The notes under the pieces: model-generated | What the model was told of the DNA's origin: nothing | Database searches by the model: none | The model's input: only the letters and a program-made list of their open reading frames with translations | From: Fibrobacter succinogenes | GTDB lineage: Bacteria; Fibrobacterota; Fibrobacteria; Fibrobacterales; Fibrobacteraceae | Direction: 5' to 3' | Length of the DNA stretch: 64,000 bases | Assembly: GCA_902776765.1 (NCBI GenBank) | Contig: CACYRP010000021.1 | Coordinates: forward strand, 49,079 to 113,078 | Position numbers and translations under genes: made by a program | Shown here: positions 59,112 through 64,000 of the stretch, piece after piece | Layout of the letters: every line of letters begins with the position of its first letter | How positions within the stretch are numbered: the first letter of the stretch is position 1

Positions 59112-61247
59112 ATGAGAATTTTTGGTTTAGCAGCGATTGTTTTTGCTGCAGCATTGTTTGCTGTGGGGTGTGGTTCTGACGGGAATCCGACCAATAACGG
59201 AAGCAGTCCCGAAAATGGCGCGCAAGACACACCTGTATCTCCTGTTGACACTTTGAGCGTGCTGAGCAAAAGCAACTTGCCTGCATGTGACGCGAACCGC
59301 GAAGGCCGCGCCTTCTTCGTACAGAACGAAAACTTGCCTCGTCTTTGCGTCAAAGGCACATGGCGAAGCGCAGCCGACTCCACCGATTTTAGCATTACCT
59401 GTAGCGACGGGCTTTTACACGCCGTCGATAAAATTGCACATCAGCCCAGTTTCGACGTAGATACAGTTCGTTTTAGCGGATTGCAGCGAGATTCTATTCT
59501 TGGAATCGTACAGAACGGGCCATTCATTTTCGGGACTTCTGTTGTTCTAAATGAAGCTAGCGAATTAAACTTCTACAGGGCCGACGGAATCGGACACACT
59601 GCAAGCTCCTGCGTGCAAAGCAACGACGGTCGCTACACGCTAGAAAGTGTCAGCACCAATTCAAACTATGTGAAAATTTCTGCTACGGGATTTCACAGAA
59701 ACTTGGTGACCGGTGGCACGTCTGCAAGTCCCGTGACGCTTTCGGCTTTGACTAAAGTTGCTAACACTTCCGAAGATGCAGGCGCAACTGCCCCCCTTCG
59801 CGTTCGCAATTCCGTCAACGTGAACATTCTCACGCAATTGGAAATTCCGCGCATTGAACAACTCGCAATGAACCACATTGATTTTGCAGAAGCCAAAGCT
59901 CAGGCAGAACGCGAAATTTTTGCAGCCTTCGGCATTGACACCGTTCAACTTTATTCGCAACCGTACTTCACCGACGGCCGTACAGACAAGCCCGTTGCCG
60001 AAGATTTGGACATGTTCGGGAACAGCGAATATAGCGCCGCATTGTTTGCGATTTCAGCGATGTTACAGGGAGACCGCAGCGAAGCCGATATGATGAGCCT
60101 CGTGAATAGCCTCACCGAAGACATCAAGGGCGACGGCATTTGGAACGACCCAAACTGGAAAATCAAAATTGCAGATTGGGTTGTAGGTCTCGACACGCTT
60201 TGGAAATACAATGACATCCGCAACAACGTATCATCTTGGGGTGTAGCAGCCATTCCAAACTTTGAACGATACATGCGCGCGTTTGTCCCCATCGCTTACG
60301 GTTTTGAAGCCTGCACCGACGCAAATGCAGGGCAAGTAACATTCGTGAACCAAGGGCAAAGTGCGCTATTTGCCAACGACTACGAGCATGCGGACCATTC
60401 GACCGTGAGATTCATTTGCGACGTGAATTCCAAGGAATGGCGCATTGCACAACCCATCGAAAAAGACACCGCAGGATTTGGCCCCGGCGAATACGACAAG
60501 GAAATCCGCGAAGGCCGCGTCAACCACGATTCCTATTACATTTTCGATAGCGGCGCATGGCGCGTAGCTACCCCACAAGAAGCGGACGGTTTCACCGACC
60601 TTGTCGAAGTTTACGCCAACCTCAAGCCCGACGAAAAGGCGGTCTTCATCATCCGCCACAGCGAACGCACCGACGAGACAGGCCCGAACGGACACTTGAC
60701 TAGCAACGGGAAAACGTACGCCCGCAATCTTGGAGCGCGCCTTGCCGCTATTGCCAAAGAAGATTTTTATTACGGTTACTCGGGCTACACACGCACGCAA
60801 GAGAGCTGCGAAGAAATCGCCATCGGCAAAGGCCAAGTGGGTTACACGCTGGATGTTCTCCCCTACATGGATGGCGCTTGGTACGTTCAAGACGGCTCCA
60901 AAGCAGACAACTACGTCAATGCCGAAGGCGGCTGGGCTGTTTATTCTAAATACGCATTTACAGGCGCCTACGAAGACGCATTCTACGATTTAAAAACACG
61001 CAGCGATGAACTCATCAAGGGTAACATCCTTGCCAACATTTCGACAATGAAACGCGTCAACATCATGTGCACGCACGATTACCTGGTAGTGCCGCTCCTC
61101 GCCTATGTGACTGACGGTCACGCCAACGTGCGCTACTACGAAAAGTGGCGCTGGGTCAATTACATGGCTGGCGTCGCCATGATTATCTCCGCCGACGGTT
61201 CCGTGCGTTACATCCCTGTGAAGGGACTTGAATCCGGAACAATGTAA
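59112..61247 (+). CDS. Lipoprotein with C-terminal histidine phosphatase domain
   Basis: Large lipoprotein: lipobox FAVGC (Cys20), a short Ser/Asn-rich linker, several uncharacterised beta-rich segments, a helical stretch about 250-380 (FAEAKAQAEREIF, ISAMLQGDRSEADMM) and a C-terminal histidine phosphatase domain (about 515-711). That domain has the RHSERT motif (catalytic His in FIIRHSERT), the following Arg pair, and MCTHDYLVVPLL (second His in THD), the core of the phosphoglycerate-mutase-like fold. Long fusions of this kind are seen in Fibrobacter. Substrate (phosphate ester on polysaccharide or phytate) is unknown. It is transcribed alone, divergent from the RiPP operon. Confidence 0.78.
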   Translation: MRIFGLAAIVFAAALFAVGCGSDGNPTNNGSSPENGAQDTPVSPVDTLSVLSKSNLPACDANREGRAFFVQNENLPRLCVKGTWRSAADSTDFSITCSDGLLHAVDKIAHQPSFDVDTVRFSGLQRDSILGIVQNGPFIFGTSVVLNEASELNFYRADGIGHTASSCVQSNDGRYTLESVSTNSNYVKISATGFHRNLVTGGTSASPVTLSALTKVANTSEDAGATAPLRVRNSVNVNILTQLEIPRIEQLAMNHIDFAEAKAQAEREIFAAFGIDTVQLYSQPYFTDGRTDKPVAEDLDMFGNSEYSAALFAISAMLQGDRSEADMMSLVNSLTEDIKGDGIWNDPNWKIKIADWVVGLDTLWKYNDIRNNVSSWGVAAIPNFERYMRAFVPIAYGFEACTDANAGQVTFVNQGQSALFANDYEHADHSTVRFICDVNSKEWRIAQPIEKDTAGFGPGEYDKEIREGRVNHDSYYIFDSGAWRVATPQEADGFTDLVEVYANLKPDEKAVFIIRHSERTDETGPNGHLTSNGKTYARNLGARLAAIAKEDFYYGYSGYTRTQESCEEIAIGKGQVGYTLDVLPYMDGAWYVQDGSKADNYVNAEGGWAVYSKYAFTGAYEDAFYDLKTRSDELIKGNILANISTMKRVNIMCTHDYLVVPLLAYVTDGHANVRYYEKWRWVNYMAGVAMIISADGSVRYIPVKGLESGTM

Positions 61248-61352
61248 TTTATTACGCTTATATAAAAAGACAATCCCGGCACACTTCGACTAATTCGACA
61301 GGCTCATCAACCGGCTCAGTGACCTTTGGCCAGGGTGACAATATGAGAGTAT

Positions 61353-61390
61353 GTCATTCTGAATGGAGCGAAGCGTAATGAAGAATCCAG
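61353..61390. repeat. Dispersed GTCATTCTGA..GAATCCAG element
   Basis: Half element of the family at 33699-33774: GTCATTCTGAATGGAGCGAAG, then AGAATCCAG. Lies in the spacer between the convergent lipoprotein and yidC genes. Confidence 0.6.
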
Positions 61391-61432
61391 TTAAGTCTCG
61401 TTACATGCAGGAGCATGGATGACTAATGCAAT

Positions 61433-61457
61433 AAAAAAGCCCCGCGGTGTGCGGGGC
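61433..61457 (-). terminator. Rho-independent terminator after yidC
   Basis: GCCCCGC-GGTGT-GCGGGGC stem, followed by six T on the minus strand and GTTTT on the plus strand, so it can act both ways. Confidence 0.85.
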
Positions 61458-61479
61458 GTTTTGCAAATTACTTTGCGAA

Positions 61480-63336
61480 TTACTTCACGATTTCGGCGTC
61501 CTTGACGTTCTTGCCCTTGAGTTTGGAAGAAGTCTTCGGAGTAGAGCCGTTGATCGGCGGGAACTTGCTGTAGATGTACTTGTACTGAGCAATGCTCCAA
61601 ATGTTACCGATAATCCAGTAAAGCACGAGACCGGACGGCATCACAGCGCTGAACAAGAGCATCATGGCAGGCATCATCCACACCATCATCTTTTGCTGAG
61701 CCGGGTCCATGCCGGCGTTAGAACTCATCGTCACCTTGGTCTGGAAGTAGGTCGTTGCAACCATGAGCCACGGGAGGATGGCAAGGCCGGACGGCATGAT
61801 GATAGGAATGCTAATGCCACTCCAGACAACGTCACTGCGGCTAAGGTCAGAAATCCAGAGGAATGCCGGAGCACCACGGAGTTCGATGGCACGGCCGAGC
61901 ACAAAGAAGAGGCCCATGAAAATCGGCATCTGGATGAGCATCGGGAGGCAGCCACCGGTGCAGCTTGCAAGCGGGTTGATGTTGTTCTTGCTGTAGAGTT
62001 CCATCATTGCGGCTTGCTTCTTCTGCGGGTCGGTACGATACTTGAGGTTGATTTCGTCGAGCTGCGGCTTGAGAGCGGCCATACCGCGAGTAGATTTGAT
62101 TTGCTTTACGGTAAACGGCGTCGTAATACCGCGAACGATAATCGTCACGAGGATGATAGCCACACCGTAGTTCGGGATAATGCTGTAGAAGAGGTTCAAG
62201 AGCTTGAGCAACATCTTGCAAATCCAGACAAACCAGACGTCTGCACCGCACCAGCTCCAGCCACTCACGATAATCTTTTCGTAGTCCTTGTTGAGCGAGG
62301 CGAGATCATCCCACTTGAGCGGAAGAATCATCAAGTCGTAGTTGACGGACTGGGCACCGCGAACGTCGTCGGCAATTGTAAGCTTGTAAGTAGCCGGTTC
62401 GGCGTCACTACCACCAACTTTTATCGGTACAGCCTTGAGTACTGCAGGCACAGCCTCATCAAACTGAACTGTCATTGCCACATACTTGCGGCGAAGACCC
62501 GCCCAAATAACCTTACCTTCAGTAGCGTTGAAGGACTTGGCTTCATTGGTCATTTCACGTTCAACAGAATACATGTTGTTAAAGACGACTTCGCTAAAGA
62601 AATAAGAGCGTCCCGCTCCGAAGAATCCACCAGACTTCGGAACTTCTTCGGTTTCCTTGAGACCGCCGTTCCAAACAAGCTCATAAGCGCTCGGCTTGAA
62701 TCCGATAAACTTGTTCTCTTGACGAACGCCCTGACCATTCTTGGTAAAACCGTAAGTACGGATGACCTGGTTGCCGTTTGCATCTTGGAAAGCAAACTGA
62801 ACGCTTGCGCTGTCGGTCACGACAATCTTTTCAGGAGCGTTGCCCATTTCGAACATGGCTTCGCTGAGGTCTGCGTTGTCGAGCTTCAAGTCAAAGGCGC
62901 CAAGCGCCGTGTCCTGAATGATTTCCGGGAACTTGCCTGCGGAATCCGGAAGAGCCTTCACGATGACGCTCTTGACCTTGCCGCCCTTGTTGGTGAGCGT
63001 CATGATGAACTTGTCGGTTTCGACCGTCACGGAGCGTTCCTTGATTACAGCCGGAGCCTTCACAGCAGCCTTTGCGCTATCGTCAGCCAAGGTCGGTGAG
63101 CTTGCCGAACCGCTTTCGTCTGAGCCACCCAGCACCGGAGCAGCCTTGATTTCGGGCGTTTTCTTCGGCACCACGAGCGAACCTGCAGCACTAGAATCCT
63201 TGGAAACCTGCGCCGCAGCGGCCCTAGCCTTCGCACGAGCGGCAGCCTGCGCCTCGGCGTTTGCATTATTGACAGCCATCCACCAAATCACGATAATCGC
63301 GATAAGAATGGAACCAATGATTGTATTCTTGTTCAT
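61480..63336 (-). CDS. yidC: Membrane protein insertase YidC
   Basis: Inserts and folds inner-membrane proteins with or without SecYEG. N-terminal anchor (residues 4-20, IIGSILIAIIVIWW), an Ala/Lys-rich linker, the periplasmic P1 domain (about 75-340, VTVETDKFIMTLTNKGG, and the SYFFSEVVFNNMY segment) and the conserved core with LLNLFYSIIPNYGVAIILVTIIVRG, KQIKSTRGMAALKPQ, GCLPMLIQMPIFMGLF and LVLYWIIGNIWSIAQ. The conserved hydrophilic-groove Arg is in IVRGITTP. Overlaps yidD by 4 nt in the rpmH-rnpA-yidD-yidC operon. Confidence 0.95.
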   Translation of the reverse strand: MNKNTIIGSILIAIIVIWWMAVNNANAEAQAAARAKARAAAAQVSKDSSAAGSLVVPKKTPEIKAAPVLGGSDESGSASSPTLADDSAKAAVKAPAVIKERSVTVETDKFIMTLTNKGGKVKSVIVKALPDSAGKFPEIIQDTALGAFDLKLDNADLSEAMFEMGNAPEKIVVTDSASVQFAFQDANGNQVIRTYGFTKNGQGVRQENKFIGFKPSAYELVWNGGLKETEEVPKSGGFFGAGRSYFFSEVVFNNMYSVEREMTNEAKSFNATEGKVIWAGLRRKYVAMTVQFDEAVPAVLKAVPIKVGGSDAEPATYKLTIADDVRGAQSVNYDLMILPLKWDDLASLNKDYEKIIVSGWSWCGADVWFVWICKMLLKLLNLFYSIIPNYGVAIILVTIIVRGITTPFTVKQIKSTRGMAALKPQLDEINLKYRTDPQKKQAAMMELYSKNNINPLASCTGGCLPMLIQMPIFMGLFFVLGRAIELRGAPAFLWISDLSRSDVVWSGISIPIIMPSGLAILPWLMVATTYFQTKVTMSSNAGMDPAQQKMMVWMMPAMMLLFSAVMPSGLVLYWIIGNIWSIAQYKYIYSKFPPINGSTPKTSSKLKGKNVKDAEIVK

Positions 63337-63584
63337 TTTTTATCCTTAGGGGGCGGAACCGGGTCATAGCCGCCCTTGCAGAAGGGGTTGCATCTTAAGA
63401 CTCTAAAAACCGCAAGATAGAAACCTTTGATGGGTCCGTGGACGCGCAAGGCTTCAATTGCGTAGTTTGAACACGTTGGCTGGAACCTGCAGACCCCATG
63501 GAAAAAATAGGGGTGCACCAATTGATATAGACGAATCGGGGCGATTAGCAACGCCACCAAGGCTTGTTTAACCTTCTGCCACAT
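63333..63584 (-). CDS. yidD: Membrane protein insertion efficiency factor YidD
   Basis: Small amphipathic protein helping YidC. Motifs HPYFFHGVCRFQPTCSNYAIEAL and RVLRCNPFCKGGYDPVP with its characteristic Cys (CRF, TCS, RCN, FCK). I start at MWQKVKQ (63584); the frame extends to 63635 inside rnpA. It overlaps rnpA by 17 nt and yidC by 4 nt. Confidence 0.93.
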   Translation of the reverse strand: MWQKVKQALVALLIAPIRLYQLVHPYFFHGVCRFQPTCSNYAIEALRVHGPIKGFYLAVFRVLRCNPFCKGGYDPVPPPKDKK

Positions 63585-63921
63585 CCGGCTGCTTATCCCA
63601 TTCCATCTTGTGGAATATTTTCTGGGCAGATTCACGGAAACGCTCTGAAGACATTTCCTTGGAATTGTCGCTCACGATAATCATCGCCCAAACGGGCTTT
63701 TGGATATTCGGGACAATACCGTAAAACAGTGGTCGCAGGAGCCTACGACACTTATTGCGATACACGGCATTTCCGTTCTTCTTCTTGGCTAAGAAGCAGA
63801 AACGACAAAAACCGTCCGGACTTTCTATCCAACGCATACTAAAAGAAGGAGCGCGGACGAACTTTCCTTGGACGGCTACTTGCCGGTAAGCGGGCTGATT
63901 AGGCAGCCGATAAGAACGCAG
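63568..63921 (-). CDS. rnpA: Ribonuclease P protein component RnpA, start uncertain
   Basis: Protein subunit of RNase P, which matures tRNA 5' ends. The RNR signature KKKNGNAVYRNKCRRLLRPLF is clear. The only in-frame ATG (63837) falls after the conserved N-terminal strand. The open frame continues upstream with LRSYRLPNQPAYRQVAVQG, which is what RnpA proteins begin with, so the gene most likely starts at a non-ATG codon, the best candidate being CTG at 63921 (117 aa, normal length). A stop (TAA) lies 33 nt further upstream. An unrecognised indel near the start is the alternative. Overlaps yidD. Confidence 0.82.
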   Translation of the reverse strand: MRSYRLPNQPAYRQVAVQGKFVRAPSFSMRWIESPDGFCRFCFLAKKKNGNAVYRNKCRRLLRPLFYGIVPNIQKPVWAMIIVSDNSKEMSSERFRESAQKIFHKMEWDKQPDVAEG

Positions 63922-63944
63922 AGTGGCTATAAGCCAGCCCCGAC

Positions 63945-64000
63945 TTACTTCTTATAGATTTCGTCGCTAACGGTGAGGACCTTACGGCCCTTAGCACGGC
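63945..64000 (-). CDS. rpmH: 50S ribosomal protein L34, C-terminal end
   Basis: The last 17 codons of L34 read RAKGRKVLTVSDEIYKK, the typical basic C-terminus, with TAA at 63945-63947. The rest is beyond the right edge. It heads the rnpA-yidD-yidC operon, the usual order near the origin of replication. Confidence 0.9.
   Translation of the reverse strand, partial: RAKGRKVLTVSDEIYKK

Noticed and set aside
61447..63099. 550-aa frame opposite yidC
   Set aside because: Antisense shadow; yidC motifs and operon context are decisive.

Overview
This window almost certainly comes from Fibrobacter (a Fibrobacter succinogenes-like cellulolytic gut bacterium). The clues are a FISUMP-domain lipoprotein, a TIGR02147-family protein coupled to a lipoprotein gene, modular xylan-degrading enzymes carrying CBM6 modules and a shared basic C-terminal module, and PorV-type outer-membrane proteins. 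I saw no rRNA, tRNA or CRISPR array.

Region 1 (1-18.8 kb, nearly all minus strand) is a hemicellulose locus. It holds a CE6-type acetyl xylan esterase with CBM6 (cut by the window edge), a GH30 glucuronoxylanase with CBM6, two paralogous secreted beta-helix proteins each followed by a 43-aa peptide gene, an Rpn-type nuclease, three tandem GH43-CBM6 paralogues, and a TIGR02147/lipoprotein pair. Seven copies of a 17-bp palindrome (ATTGAC-N5-GTCAAT) sit about 90-125 nt upstream of start codons here, suggesting one regulator or a shared promoter element. The first beta-helix gene has its signal peptide out of frame with its body.

Region 2 (19-31 kb) is mixed housekeeping and envelope: a triple-domain FKBP isomerase, a PorV-like barrel with an inserted beta-propeller, rsmG, a TTG-started outer-membrane protein, queH, a FISUMP lipoprotein and a YgiQ radical SAM protein.

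Region 3 (31-51 kb) is a defence island. A type I restriction-modification system is spread over it (hsdM and hsdS at 48-51 kb, hsdR at 36-40 kb). Its hsdS gene is part of an invertible cassette: two N-terminal halves, two C-terminal halves, four copies of the site ATAAACAGGAATTTAG in alternating orientation, and a tyrosine recombinase between them. Four specificity combinations are reachable by inversion. Cargo includes two inverted HTH-ImmA/IrrE paralogues with identical-arm operators (one with an intact PIN toxin, one with a 15-codon PIN remnant), a Fic protein lacking its catalytic histidine, a YhcG-type nuclease, an AAA ATPase, an HD hydrolase and a TIR-like protein. prmA is embedded as an ordinary gene.

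Region 4 (51-64 kb) has glk, plsC, rnr and an RgpF-like gene; then an AT-rich three-gene operon that looks like an undescribed RiPP cluster (149-aa leader-bearing precursor, SPASM radical SAM enzyme, SPASM-like partner); a lipoprotein-histidine phosphatase fusion; and the conserved rpmH-rnpA-yidD-yidC operon, cut by the right edge.
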